From the NCBI GenBank assembly GCA_002007465.1, contig LNAC01000757.1, positions 91,569-155,568 on the forward strand: a stretch of 64,000 bases of DNA, read 5' to 3'. Under the pieces are notes generated by a model. It saw only the letters and a list, made by a program, of their open reading frames with translations, was not told the DNA's origin and did not search any database. Position 1 is the stretch's first letter. Each line of letters begins with the position of its first letter. Below are positions 10,766 to 21,936 of the stretch, piece by piece. The DNA is from Ailurus styani. Its lineage: Eukaryota; Chordata; Mammalia; Carnivora; Ailuridae. A program made the position numbers and the translations under genes.

Positions 10766-11214
10766 TTAAATTTGAACCCATTCTTTCCTCCTTTATTCCT
10801 CGTGTTTTAGGTATATGGTGCCATACTTCCTTTATTTTGTGAGTCTTTTGACTGACTTTTACAGATACACTTATTTTTCTGCTTTTGTGCTTTCTTCTTT
10901 TCCTACTCTTACTTGTGATTTTCATTTCCATTCAAATCATCCCCTTATTATTTTTGTAGGAATGGTTTGTTGCCATGACTTCCTTTAACTTTTGTTTGCC
11001 TGGGAAACTCTTTATCTCTCCTATTCCAAATGATAGCCTTGTTGGAGAGAGTATTCTTGGCTGCAGATTTTTCACTTTGATCACTTTGAATGTATCACAC
11101 CTTTTCCCTTCTTACCTCCAGTGTTCCCGCTGAAAAATCCACTGATAGACTTATGAGATTTTTCTTTTATATTTCCCTTTATCTTGCTTCTTCTAAAATT
11201 CTTTTATTACTGAG

Positions 11215-11216
11215 TT

Positions 11217-11272
<56 letters not shown>
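11215..11272. repeat. (TTTC)n microsatellite
   Basis: About 14 uninterrupted TTTC units inside antisense L1 ORF1 sequence. Confidence 0.95.
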
Positions 11273-11274
<2 letters not shown>

Positions 11275-11708
11275 CATTTATTGATTTATTTATTTTGCCA
11301 TTTTCATTACTGTGTCTTGTTTTACATCCTTGGACTTACTTTGTTAGGTGATCTCTATGTCTTTGGATCTGAATTTCTGTTTCTTTCCCCAATTTCGGGA
11401 AGTTTTCACCTATTATTTCTTCAAATACATTTTCTGCCCACTTTTCTCTCTTTTTCTCTTCATCTAGGATACCTAGAATCCTAGAATGTGATTGTGATAA
11501 GAATAATAATGTGAATGTTATTATGCTTTGTGGAGTCACTGAATCCCCTAAGTCTATTCTCATTTTGCATAATACTTTTTTCTTTCATTTGCTCAGCTTG
11601 ATTACTTTCCACTACTGTGTTTTCCAGGTCATTAATTCATTCCTCTACTTCCTCTATCTTGCTGTTTATTTCCTCAAGTGTATTTTTAATTTCATTTATT
11701 GTGTTCTT

Positions 11709-12085
11709 TGTAAGGTTTCCCGGTAGCCCTCCCAGTAACGGCGGATTAAACAAAGCACCAGATGAATAGGCATGAGGGGAGATTTTTAATAGAGATGCCC
11801 TCGGGTGAGGTTCCCCGACTCCGAGAGAAGGGAGAGAAGGGAGTCGGGGAAGTCGCACCTGGGGAGGATGCGCACGGGTTTTTATGGGGTGTGGGCGGAA
11901 CAGGGGAACATGACCATAATTGGTAGGAGATTGGATGGAGTTCAGCCCTCGGTTTCCCGCCGAAGCTCTGGCCTTGGCGGTCTTTTGAGAGTGGAAGCTG
12001 ATTAGAGGGGGGCGGGGCGGTGAGACAGTAGGGCAGCCGCCATCTCGTGGCCTCCTCAGTTCCCCGGACCCCATCGGCCCAACAT
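11709..12085 (-). mobile_element. Young solo LTR (ERV family B), antisense, TSD TTCTT
   Basis: 377-bp element starting TGTAAGG and ending CCCAACA on the plus strand, so its own 5' end is at 12085. A perfect 5-bp TSD TTCTT lies at 11704-11708 and 12086-12090, and excision restores continuous L1 ORF1 sequence. On the minus strand, in order: YY1-like GATGGCGGC (about 12036-12044), GC boxes (GGGGCGGGGCGG on +, about 12008-12020), TATA-like CCCATAAAAACCC (about 11878-11888), a perfect hairpin (11811-11851) and ATTAAA (11785-11790). CpGs are unusually well kept, so it is recent. 5-bp TSD and layout fit class-I ERV; family name not assigned. No retroviral gene is present. Confidence 0.9.
11811..11851 (-). 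promoter_or_regulatory. R-region hairpin of the young LTR
   Basis: TTCCCCGACTCC (11811-11822) pairs perfectly with GGAGTCGGGGAA (11840-11851) across a 17-nt purine-rich loop. It lies just downstream (on the minus strand) of the TATA-like box and before ATTAAA, so it would be the first structure in the viral RNA. Confidence 0.75.
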
Positions 12086-12279
12086 TCTTTATCTCTGATT
12101 GTCTTTGTTAAGGCCCTCACTGATGTCCTCTACTCTTTTCTCAAGTCCAGTGAATCTCTTTATAATTCTCACTTTAAATTTCCTATTAGGCATATTACTT
12201 ATATCCATTTCACTTAGATCTCTTGCTGTGATTTTGCCCCATTTTGCATTTGGTACATATTTTTCTGTATCCTCATTCT

Positions 12280-12348
12280 TTGTTTGTTTGTTTGTTTGTT
12301 TGTTTGTTGACTTCTCCAAAGAAGACATACAAATGGCTAACTGACACA
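12280..12348 (-). mobile_element. Tiny L1-mediated insertion: inverted ORF2 scrap plus (TTTG)n tail
   Basis: A 69-nt insertion made of (TTTG)n and a scrap of L1 ORF2 (CTTCTCCAAAGAAGACATAC on +, then AAATGGCTAAC). A 14-bp direct repeat flanks it: TGTATCCTCATTCT (12266-12279) and TGTATTCTCATTCT (12349-12362), one mismatch. Taken on the minus strand it is an ORF2-antisense scrap followed by a (CAAA)n tail, as expected for an L1 insertion retaining only an inverted 5' segment. Confidence 0.7.
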
Positions 12349-13502
12349 TGTATTCTCATTCTGCCTAAATCTTCCTGTCTGTATGTTTTGTTTTTGGTGA
12401 AGCTTTTTGGTATGTGTTAGGAAAGTCATCTATGTCTTCTGCTGTTCAAAGTAGTGAGTGAGGTATGCACTTTTTACAAAGGGGGTGATGGTTCCCTCCC
12501 ACGGGGTACATGCAACTTCCTTGGAGGCCAGGGGAGAGTCTCAGAGTGAACACAGCCTGGGGTGTAGTTTCTGGAAGTTATATGCAACAGTCCCCTTCCA
12601 CAGATGATGGGTAGCTTCTGTAGAGACCAGGGCTGGCTGGGGCTGCTGTACAAATCTTGCTCTGGCATGGGGGGATAGTTTTAACAAGGTGCACATGTAC
12701 TCTGTGGGATGTGACCCACTGACACTGTCAGGACTGAGGCCCTGCAAAGTATGCAGTCAGAAGATTCAGTGATAGGAAGGTCTGTGCTGGTCTTCTGGGG
12801 GAGGGGACCTGCAGTGCTGAGACGGAGGCAGGCCGGGATGGAGGGGGTGGGGCACTGTTTAAGCAAGTTAGGTGTTGAATGCCAGTGCCATTCTTCTTCC
12901 TACAAGAGGCTGTGTATTAATGTTTGGGTCAGGGAGACATGGTGTCTGCCAGGTCCTTTGTTCCTGGAGAAGTCCCTCAGCAATCTCTGAGATTAGTAAA
13001 TAACTGTCCTTCCTGTATGCCCCAGGAATTCTTCAAACTGCTGTATCTCTGAGAGCTGTGTTGTATGCTGTCTCTTTAAAAAGAGGGACTCAGCTTCCTA
13101 TCACTCCCTGGGTTTTCCCAGAGCCAAGCCCACTGATATTTAAAGTTCCAGTCCATTGGTTGTAAGAAATCTTGAATTTGGCCCCTGGGATTGTGAAAGC
13201 CAAATACCATGGGGATTTGTCTTCCCTGTGCAGGGTCCCTGGTGTAATAGTCTGTTTTTTACCCCTCTCTAAACCAGGACTCCCTTCCTCCTGGTGCCAG
13301 ACCCATGGAATTTAGCAACTCACTGTGTCTCCATCCTCCCTATCTTCTTCAATGTGGCCTCTTCACTAAATTTAGTTGTAGAGTTTTTTCTGCCAGTTTT
13401 TGGTCATTTTCTGGATTATTTACACTCTTGTGAGTGTTATCTACTTGTATCCATAGGAGGAGATGAGTTTAGGGTCCTCTTATTCTGCCATCTTCCCAGA
13501 AG

Positions 13503-14251
13503 CCTGTGTGATTTTATTCTTTTTAAAAATATTTCTTAAACTGTACTTTTCACAATATTATTTTTAGTTTTAAGCATTAGGAATCCTTTGTAATTTAAAT
13601 AAATAGGTAGAAATGCAGAAAAAATTATAAAACCAATGTCATTCTGTTATTATGATTCTTTTGTAGTTACAAAGGAAAACCACATACTGATCTACTACTA
13701 AACATTTTTAAGAAGGATTTCTTTTCAAATAGGCTAGATTCTCCTTGTTTTTGTATATTTTGTTTTGTTTTTAGAAAACAGAAATAGAAATATATTGTTC
13801 CCAGAGCAGTCACTTATTTTTTTCAATACCAGATACCGATATTTTAATTGTTCCACTTCTTAGTGTCTCCAAGGATTTCATGCCCCAAAGCAAAGTACTC
13901 AATAACTGGTAGCTATTGATAGTGTTATCTGTGAGTCCTAGATACCCCTCAAGTCACTGACTAAGCCTCTAGTGTGACAATTTCCTTTTGTTATAGTTAG
14001 AATACCAAACATTAATTCACAGTTTCAAATGGATAATGAATTTACCTAGATAAATGTTACCTTCTTCATGAAGACTTCCTTCACACTTCCAGCCCTCATC
14101 AGAACTCTTTAATCACTATAAACTATTTTATATGATGTCAAGGTTAGCTACATAGTGTTTTATGTTGTTTCATTTCTGCGCATTAAACATATGACCTGGG
14201 TCAGGTCATATTCTTTCTGAGGACAATTCTGATTCACAATCCTATATATTG
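13503..14251. other. Non-L1 intergenic DNA
   Basis: About 750 bp without a gene or young repeat. A weak antisense L2-like patch (ACCTTCTTCATGAAGACTTC, about 14059) is possible. No splice-flanked open frame or promoter signal seen. Confidence 0.5.
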
Positions 14252-14826
14252 TGATGTGGGAAACAAAAGTGGAAGACAAATTATTAAATTTCCTTACCAA
14301 TAGCCCTTTAACAAGTTTTTGAAATAGGCAGAGTGACATTCCTCTAGGAACTAAACTGCCTCCATGTTAACACTTTGCTAAGGGCAAAAGGCAATCCTAG
14401 CCCAACTCTACCTCCTTCCCTGATACTGTAAGTCTACTTTAATATTTAAAAATTCTTTTAGAAATTTTCTTTATTTCTAAATCCCCAAGATATGTGTTGG
14501 CAATCATCCTCCAAGCATATGGCCCACCAGTATATATCTGAAGGGTCTCATGACTCAGGTTTTCTTAGACAGTAATAAATAACCTTCTCTCAACAACAGC
14601 TAGCCCCCTCAACGTGCAAGAAACCTTGCTTCCAAAATTCCTTTGAGACTTACACTATCCCAAATCCCTTTCCAACCTGAAAGTATATAATGGGCTACTC
14701 CACATGACCCCAGGGTATCTCTTTCTACCCACAGGTCCTGTTCCCATCCTTTAATAAACCACCTTTTTGCACCAAAGAATTCTTTCTTGCATACTGGCTT
14801 CAAACTCTAATGTTTTTCCTATATCA
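14252..14826 (+). mobile_element. LTR of ERV family A, sense, copy 3 (5' LTR)
   Basis: Sense-orientation LTR: begins TGATGTGGGAAACAAAAG, ends TCCTATATCA. It has a TATA-like GTATATAATGG near 14684, the poly(A) signal AATAAA at 14753-14758 and a downstream U5. It matches the antisense copies at 4348 and 21937 along its length. It is followed by leader sequence, so it is a 5' LTR rather than a solo LTR. The flanking 4-5 bp do not form a perfect TSD with the right side, as expected for a 5' LTR. Confidence 0.85.
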
Positions 14827-15440
14827 TATAGCATGCAAACATGGGGCTTGGAGTCCAGAGTCTCATCTGGACTCTGAGCTGCAGTGCACACTTGGTGAGT
14901 ACTTTCTCTCCTCTTACTTTACTCTCATTCCAGGGGCTCTTCAAGGAGTATGGTCACATTGGAACACTTTCATGTCAGTTGCCCAGCAGCAATCCTCTAT
15001 CTTGTTGCTACTCTATGGGGAGAAGAAATCCTGCCATTTGGCCAGAAGTTAGTATCTTGGCTGTAATGTTAATAAGACCCAGAAACATGATACCCTCTCT
15101 TTATTCCTGTCCTTTACAAAATTGTCTGTCTTGGGCACAAGACAACCACCTAAGTCACAAGGACAATTACCATTATTAAGATTCCCATGTGAGGGTTCCT
15201 CCTGATTGATTTAATGTGATCCCCTTCTATCCTTGATCTAGTTGCTTCTGGCCATGAGAACTCCACTGAGAGCCAGCCAAAATCAGTACCTGATTGAATT
15301 TAAATGCAACCAGGAACAATTTCCTAGAGAAGTTGGCTGTAAAGACTACATGCGTGGGAATATTGCATAGACCATGATGCATTTCTATCTTTGCTGTTTT
15401 CCATCAGTGTCCTATACCAACTACTTAAATTGCAAAATTG
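14827..15440 (+). other. ERV family A leader (5' internal region)
   Basis: Sequence directly after the sense LTR, non-coding, with a donor-like TTGGTGAGTAC (about 14892) as often found in gammaretroviral leaders. TGGGGCTTGGAGTCC (about 14842) is at the place of a primer-binding site but does not match the common proline-tRNA type well. The frame at 14841-15179 has no retroviral motif. The leader is cut off at 15455 by an antisense L1, so gag is not found on this side. Confidence 0.5.
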
Positions 15441-15454
15441 GATAATTTCACCTT

Positions 15455-16203
15455 GGTTTATTTTTTTACATATTTTTTATTTAAATTCAATTAGCCAACA
15501 TATAGTACTTCACTAGTTTCAGATGTAGTGTTCAATAATTCATCAGCTGTGTATAACACTGAGTTCTCATCACATCATATGTCCTCCTTAATGCTCAAAC
15601 CCAGTTATCCCATCTCCCCAACCAATTCCACATTACCATCTTCCTGTCCTTTGAAGGGTGTCCATGAGAAAAGCAGTAACCCAATTGGGCCCTGGCTTGT
15701 GTTTTACGGTGAACCAAGCTGAGACCTTCCTCTTGGGCTCACTGACCTTAACCAGTTTCCCCACTCCAATGCTTGGGAACTCTGCAAGCTCATGCATCCC
15801 CATTCTTTCTGTGACTTCTGGATTCCTGAGACCACACTGACCCACTTAGAATTCTACCCTGTTTCACCACCTGAGCACCTTTCAGGCAGGGAGGTCTCTT
15901 ACTGGAACAGATTTCTAAGAGTTCTGATTTTTCCCTCTGGGGCTATATCACTTTCCAGGATCTGGCTTACTGAGACTCCCTTCCCCCACTGTTTATCCTC
16001 CAATATATCCCTTCAGAATCACTTCTCCACATGTCCTACCTTGTAAAAAAGTGGTCGCTTTTCCACTTGTAGAGTTCCAGATATTCTTTCCTTATATCTC
16101 AGGTTGAATTCATGGGGGTTCAGAATGATTTGATAATTATCTAGCTAAATTCAAGGGGCTGAATGAAATGAGGTCCCCTACTCTTCTGCCATCTTCCCTC
16201 TAG
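15455..16203 (-). mobile_element. Antisense internally deleted L1 (5'UTR joined to 3' end)
   Basis: Left part (15455-15645) is an antisense L1 3' end (AATTCAATTAGCCAACATATAG; GTGTATAACACTGAG). At about 15646 it switches directly into antisense L1 5'UTR, ending with the 5' tip GAGGGAAGATGGCAGAAGAG (minus) near 16203. Both termini are present while ORF1, ORF2 and the inner UTRs are missing. Frames such as 15792-16046 are in 5'UTR and not genes. Confidence 0.8.
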
Positions 16204-16205
16204 AT

Positions 16206-16635
16206 CCTGGTGACTCACACATTTTAAATAAATATGTAGTAAATAAAGAAATGACTAAAATTAAAAAAGAATGTGGGTAATAAAGGGACATATATTTGTT
16301 TCTTTAGTAAGTCTTGTCAAAATTTTCAAATATCCAAAATGAAATTATAATAGCAATGTTGGTATTGAGTGCTGGCTGGTCATTTCTGCTAAGCATCCAT
16401 ATTTTTACATTAACTTCTCTCACTTTTCAATGCAGATTGAACAATCCTTTAGAATCTCTAAAAATAAGAAAGAGAATTTTATTCAAGCCCAAGTTAGAAC
16501 AACTGCCTGAGAAACATACTCTTCATAGGGAAGAAAGTGCTTGGAGAATGAACATTTTCCACAGGGACATATACTTTTTTACATCTGGTAAGTGCTCATA
16601 AATTATAGATTTGTATATAGGCAGGAATCACAGTT
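16206..16635. other. Unassigned stretch with one 95-codon frame
   Basis: No young repeat recognised. The plus frame 16314-16601 (95 codons) ends at a CTGGTAAGTG donor-like site and is preceded by TTTCAATGCAG acceptor-like sequence near 16433. The peptide has no known motif and the flanks are non-coding. It may be a degraded LTR or chance; I do not call a gene. Confidence 0.3.
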
Positions 16636-16845
16636 TTTTGGGGGTTCTTCTGTTTTGTTTTTGATAGAGAGAGCACGTGAGTGGGAGGAAAGCAGCAAAG
16701 GAGAGGGAGAGACAGAATCTTAAGTAAGCTCAACACCCAGCATGGCACCCAATGTAGAGCTCCATCTCACAATACTGAGATCATGACCTGAGCCAAAATC
16801 AAGAGTTGGATGCTTAACTGACTAAGTCCCTCGGGTGCCCCAGGA
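16636..16845 (-). mobile_element. Old CAN-SINE, antisense
   Basis: Diverged antisense SINE: GA-rich segment, 'ACTGAGATCATGACCTGAGCC' region near 16775, ending GGGTGCCCC. Imperfect TSD: GCAGGAATCACAGTTTT before, CAGGAATTAGGGTTTTA after. Confidence 0.8.
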
Positions 16846-17129
16846 ATTAGGGTTTTATCACGAAAGAATGCAGGAAGCAGGAGCATTGATCAATGTCTCA
16901 AGGATGACATGGCTTTCCTTTAGGCAACTCATTCACAAACAGATATACAATGCATGTGTGGTAGGCATTAGATTAGGCTTCTGGTTTGAACAAAGATAAT
17001 ATACAGTCATGTTGACTAGAAAGAAATCTCAAATGTCTTCCTTTGCATATCAGTCCTTTTGACAGTTTTCTTTCATCAGTCCCTAAAAAGTTAATACAAA
17101 AATAATAATGAAGAAATTTCTATTCTACA
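16846..17129. other. Unassigned spacer
   Basis: About 280 bp of non-repetitive DNA between a SINE and a sense L1; nothing recognised. Confidence 0.4.
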
Positions 17130-17274
17130 AGGGAAGACAAATCATGTTTATAGCAGATTTATACAGAGAAATCTGGAAGACCAGAAGATTGACATGATAT
17201 ATTCAACGTGATGAATACATCAAAAAATATATCAAAGAATTCTTTATCTAGCAAGGCTGTCATTCAGAATAGAA

Positions 17275-17332
17275 GAAAAGATAAAGAGTATCACAGACAA
17301 AAAGAAAAGATAAAGAGTATCACAGAGAAAAT
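17275..17332. repeat. 29-bp tandem duplication in L1 ORF1
   Basis: Unit GAAAAGATAAAGAGTATCAC... occurs at 17275-17303 and 17304-17332 with two mismatches. Confidence 0.8.
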
Positions 17333-18657
17333 CTGAAGAAACAGCAAATTGTCATTGTCATTGTTAATGTCAATGTTATCTTTAACACGACACTAAATTC
17401 ATATCTACCAATAATTACTTGAATCTAAATGGAATAAATGCTCCAATTGAAAGGCACAGGGTGTTAGAATAGGTTAAAAAAATAAGACCCATCTATATGC
17501 TGCTTACAAGAGACTCACTTCAGACTTAAAAACACCTGCAGATTAAAACTGAGGGAGTGGAGAACCATCTATCATGCTAGTGGATGTCAAAAGAAAGCCA
17601 GAGTAGCCATACCTATATCAGACAAACTAAATTTTAAAACAAAAATTGTAAAAGTTGAAGAGGGGCACTATATCATAATAAAGTAGTCTACCCAACAAGA
17701 TCTAACAATTATAAATATTTATGCTCCCACGTTGGGATCACCCATATATAAATCAATTGACAACAAACAAACAACAACAACAACAAAATTGACAATAATA
17801 CAATAATAGTAGGGGAATAGTGGGGGAATTTAACATTGCACATACAGCAATGGACAGATCATGTAAGCAGAAGACCAATGAGGAAACAATAGCTTTGAGT
17901 AACACACTGGACCAGATGGACTTAACAAATATATTCAGAACAATTCATCCTAAAGCAGCAGAAAACACATTCTTTTAGAGTGCACATGTGGCAATCTCCA
18001 GAATAGATCACATACTGGGTCACAAATCAGGCCCCAAACAGTACAAAAAGATTGATATCATACCATGCATATTTTCAGACCTCAATGTTGTGAAACTTGA
18101 AAGCTACCACAAGAAAAAAAAATTTGGAAAGAACAGTAATACATATAGGATAAATAACATCCTACAAAAGAATGACTGTGTTAACCAATAAATTAAAAAA
18201 GTAATAAAAAAAATACATGGAAGCAAATGAAAATGAAAACACTACAGTCCAAAACCTTTGAGATGCAACAAAGGTGATCAAAATAGGGAAGAACATAGCA
18301 ATATAGGCTTACTTCAAGAAATAATACACACCCTAAACTTATATCTAAAGGAGCTAGAAAAAGAACAGCAAATAAAACCTAAATCCAGCAGAAGACGGGA
18401 ATAAAGTTTAGAGGAGAAATAAACAATATACAAACAAACAAGCAAACAAACAAACAACCCAGGAGGACAGATCAACTAACCTAAAATCAACTAAACAGGT
18501 CAACGAAACTGGTTCCTTGAAAGAAATAATAAAGTTGATAAATCCCTAGCCAGACTTATCAAAAAGAAAAGAGAAAGAAACCAAATAAATCACAAATACA
18601 AGAGGAAAACTCACAAACAAGACACCACAGATATACAAACAATTATAAGAGAATATT

Positions 18658-19711
18658 ATGAAAAAATATGTCAACAAACTGGGCAATCTGGAAGAAGTGA
18701 ATACAGGCCTAGAAACATATATATTACCTAAAAAGGAAGAAATAGAAAATTTGAACAGACCCATAACCAGCAAAGAAATTGAATCAGTGATCAAAAATCT
18801 CTCAACAAACAAAATTCCAGGGACAAATGGTTTCCCAGGGGAATTTACCATTTAAAGAGGAATTAATCCCTATTCTCCTCAAACTGTTCCAAAAAATAGA
18901 AAGAGAAGGAAAACTTCCAAACTCATTTTATGAGGTCAGCATTACCTTGATCCCAAAACCAGACAAATACACCATTAAAAAGGAGAGTTACAGGCCAATA
19001 TTCCTGATGAACATGGCTGCAAAAATTCTCAACAAAATACTAACAAACTGAATCCAACAGTACACTAAAAGAATTATTCACCACAATCAAGTTGGGTTTA
19101 TTCCTGGGTTGCAAGAGTGGTTCAGTATTTACAGATCAACCTGCATGACACACTACATCAGTAAAAGAAAGGGTAAGAACCATATGTGCCTCTCAATAGA
19201 TGCATAAAAAGCATTTAACAAAATACAACTTAAATTCATGATAAAAAACCCTCAACAAAGTAGGCATAAAATAATGTTTTTCAACATCATAGAGACCATT
19301 GCAGAAGTACCACAGCTAACTTAATCCTTAATGATGAAAAACTGAGAGCTTTTCTTCTATGGTTAGGAACAAAAACAGGGATGTCCACTCTCACCATTGT
19401 TGTTTAATATATTACTGGAAGTCTTAGCCTAGCAATCAGACAACAATAAAAAAATAAACAAATAAATAAAAATCATCCTAATTGGTGAGGAAGAAGGCAA
19501 ACTTCCATTGTTTGCAGATGACATGATACTCTATGTAGAAAACACAAAAAATTACAACAAAAAATTGCTAGAACTAATGCATGAATTCAGCAAAGTCACA
19601 GGATATAAAATGAATGTACAGAAATCTGTTACGTTTCTGTACTCCAATAATAAAGCACTAGAAAGAGAAATCAAAGGATTGATCCCATTTGCAATTGCAC
19701 CAAAACTATAA
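18658..19711 (+). pseudogene. L1 ORF2 reverse-transcriptase remnant
   Basis: L1 ORF2p nicks DNA and copies L1 RNA at the target site. Here only fragments of RT remain. The frame at 18658-18855 and the overlapping shifted one at 18827-19051 read the RT fingers region ([12 protein letters not shown], then LIPKPDK...YRPIFLMN), so there is a frameshift near 18840. After a broken middle, 19508-19711 carries the palm motif FADD followed by MILYVENTK, and later [10 protein letters not shown]. No intact RT domain; non-functional. Upstream EN is similarly broken. Confidence 0.85.
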
Positions 19712-20930
19712 GATACCAAGGAATAACCTAACCAAAAAGATGAAAGACCTATACTCTGAAAACTAGAGAAATAGAACACTTATGAAAGAAATTGAGGAAG
19801 ACACAAAGAAATGGAAAAACATTCTATACTCATGGATTGGAAGAAAAAACATTGCTAAAATGTCTATACCACCCAAAGCAATCTACACACTTAGTGCAAT
19901 CCCCACCAAAATACCACCAGCATTTTTCACATAGCTAGAACAAATAAACGTAAAATGTGTATGTAAACAGAAAAGGCCCTGAATAGCCAAAGCATCCTAG
20001 AAAAGAAAAGCAAACTAGAGGCAACATGATTCTGGACTTCAAGCTATACTACAATTATAGTCATCAAGACAGTATGATATTGGCACAGAAACAAACATGT
20101 AGATCAATGGAACAGAATAGAAACTGGTAAGTGGACCCACAACTCTATGATCACCTAATCTTGGACACAGCAGGAAAGAATATCCAATAAAAAAAAAAGT
20201 CTTTTCAACAACTGGTGTAAGGAAAACTATAAAACAGCATGTGAAAGAATGAAACTGGACCACTTTCCTGCACCATAAAGAAAAATAAATTCAAAATCTG
20301 TGAAAGGCCGAAAGGTGAGACAATAAACCATCAAAATCCTAGAATAGAACACAGGTAACATCCTCTTTGACCTCGGCTGCAGCAACTTCTTACTCAACAC
20401 ATCTCTGGAGGCAAGAGAGACAAAAGCAAAAATACACTATTGGGGCTTCATAAAGATATAAATCTTCTACAGAGAAGGAAACATACAACAAAACTAAAAA
20501 GCAGCCAACAGAATGGGAGAAGATATTTGCAAATGACATAACTGATAAAGGGTTAGTATCCAAAATCTATAAAGGACTAAACAAATTCAGCAACCCAAAG
20601 ACAGATAATTCAGGCAAGAAATGGGAAGAAGATATTAACAGACCCTTTTCCAAAGACATCTAGATGGATAACAGACATGCGAAAATTTCTCAACATCATC
20701 AGAGAATTCCAAATCAAAACCATGATGAGATACTACCCCATACTTGTCAGAATGGCTAAAATTAACAATACAGGAAACAACAGATGTTGGCAAGGATGTG
20801 GATAAAGGAAAATCCTCTTATACCGTTTTGGGAATGCAAACTTGTGTAGGTACTCTGAAAAACAGTATGGATCTTCTCAAAAAGTTCAAAATAGAACTAC
20901 CTTATGATCCAGCAATTGCACAACTGAGTA

Positions 20931-20991
20931 TTTAGGATACAAAATATGCATTTTGGATACAAAATATGCATTTAGGATATGAAAATACATT
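20931..20991. repeat. 22-bp tandem repeat within L1 ORF2 end
   Basis: TTAGGATACAAAATATGCATT is repeated about 2.5 times, immediately after the stop that truncates the C-terminal ORF2 frame. Confidence 0.75.
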
Positions 20992-21540
20992 TTCTAAGGT
21001 GCACATGCACGCCGATGTTGATAGAAGCATTATCAACAATAGCCCAACTATGGAAAGAGTCCAAATGTCCATCGACTGATGATGAATGGATCAAGAAGAT
21101 GAAGTATATATACAATAGAATATTATGTAGCCACCAAAAAGAATGAAATCCTGCCATTTGCAATGATATGGATAGAACTAGAGTGTATTACTAGAATTAT
21201 TATGCAACGTATTAACATAATACACTCAGTCAGAGAAAGACAAATACCATCATTTCACTTATATGTGGAATTTAAGAAAAAAAGCAAAGAACATAGAAAA
21301 GGGGGGGGAAGAAAGGTTATCAAAGCATAAGAGACTCTTAACTTTAGAGAACAAACAAAGTGTTGGTGACAGGGAGGTGGGTTGGTGATAGGTTATATGG
21401 GTGCTGTGTATTAAGGAAGCCACTTGTTGTGCTGAACAGTAGGAGTTGCAAAAAGTGATGAATCCCTATATTCTACATTGAAAGCAATTTTACCATATAT
21501 GTTAGCTAACTAGAATTTAAGTAAAAATTTCAAAAAATAA

Positions 21541-21936
21541 AATAAGTGAGATAATTAGATAATAACTATATTATCTATTATTACATATTTCATTGTCCTA
21601 TTTATTTACAAGTATATTCACAATATTTACATATAAATAATGGCCAAGGAAAAACAGATAATTGTAATCTTAGTTATGTATTTTTTTCAGTAAGAGGTAA
21701 GTGCTTTTTCCCTTCTCTCTGCTCAGTTTTGAAATAGAAATGTGATATAATTTCTGAGGCTGAGTTCCTTGGAAATTTAGTACAAATCAAAATCAAGTGA
21801 TAGTAAGCAAATTCTTACTAAACAAGAAAGCTAGCTCATGCTAACCAGAAGCCAGGAAATACAATTTGAAGGGGAAATATATCACATGTTATTTAAAATC
21901 TAATTAAATGTTCATTCATGAGGTAGATGTAAAATA
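21541..21936. other. Non-repetitive spacer
   Basis: About 400 bp of A/T-rich DNA between the sense L1 tail and the antisense ERV LTR. No gene or repeat recognised. Confidence 0.45.

Larger units (their letters stand above)
10766..13502 (-). mobile_element. Antisense L1: ORF1 plus complete 5'UTR
   Basis: Minus strand runs from the 5' tip at about 13502 (TTCTGGGAAGATGGCAGAAT) through the 5'UTR (about 12110-13500) and ORF1 (about 11000-11700 and 12100-12350) to the start of the ORF1/ORF2 spacer. ORF1 remnants are readable in minus frames 11336-11563 (NFPKLGKETEIQIQ block before the RNA-binding domain) and 11637 on (coiled-coil NTLEEINSKIEEVEE). It is interrupted by a solo LTR (11709-12085), a (TTTC)n array and a 69-nt insertion (12280-12348). 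ORF2 is essentially missing. Confidence 0.85.
17130..21540 (+). mobile_element. Sense L1, 5'-truncated in ORF1, with degraded ORF2
   Basis: Starts within the ORF1 C-terminal coding region (GAATTCTTTATCTAGCAAGG at 17237 on), passes the ORF1/ORF2 spacer, and covers the whole ORF2 length (about 17390-20940) and 3' end, with an A-rich tail near 21530. ORF2 is broken by many stops and frameshifts. Readable pieces: EN C-terminus (17988-18191), RT N-terminal part (18658-19051), RT palm with FADD (19508-19711), C-terminal domain (20744-20935). A 29-bp tandem duplication at 17275-17332 and a 22-bp tandem repeat at 20931-20991 are local. Inactive fossil. Confidence 0.9.

Noticed and set aside
11637..12120. 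Minus frames of 124-145 codons across the young LTR
   Set aside because: They run from LTR into L1 ORF1 and have no retroviral or host motif apart from the ORF1 coiled-coil tail.
16314..16601. 95-codon frame with acceptor- and donor-like sites as a host exon
   Set aside because: No protein motif, no neighbouring exons; two splice-like motifs are expected by chance.
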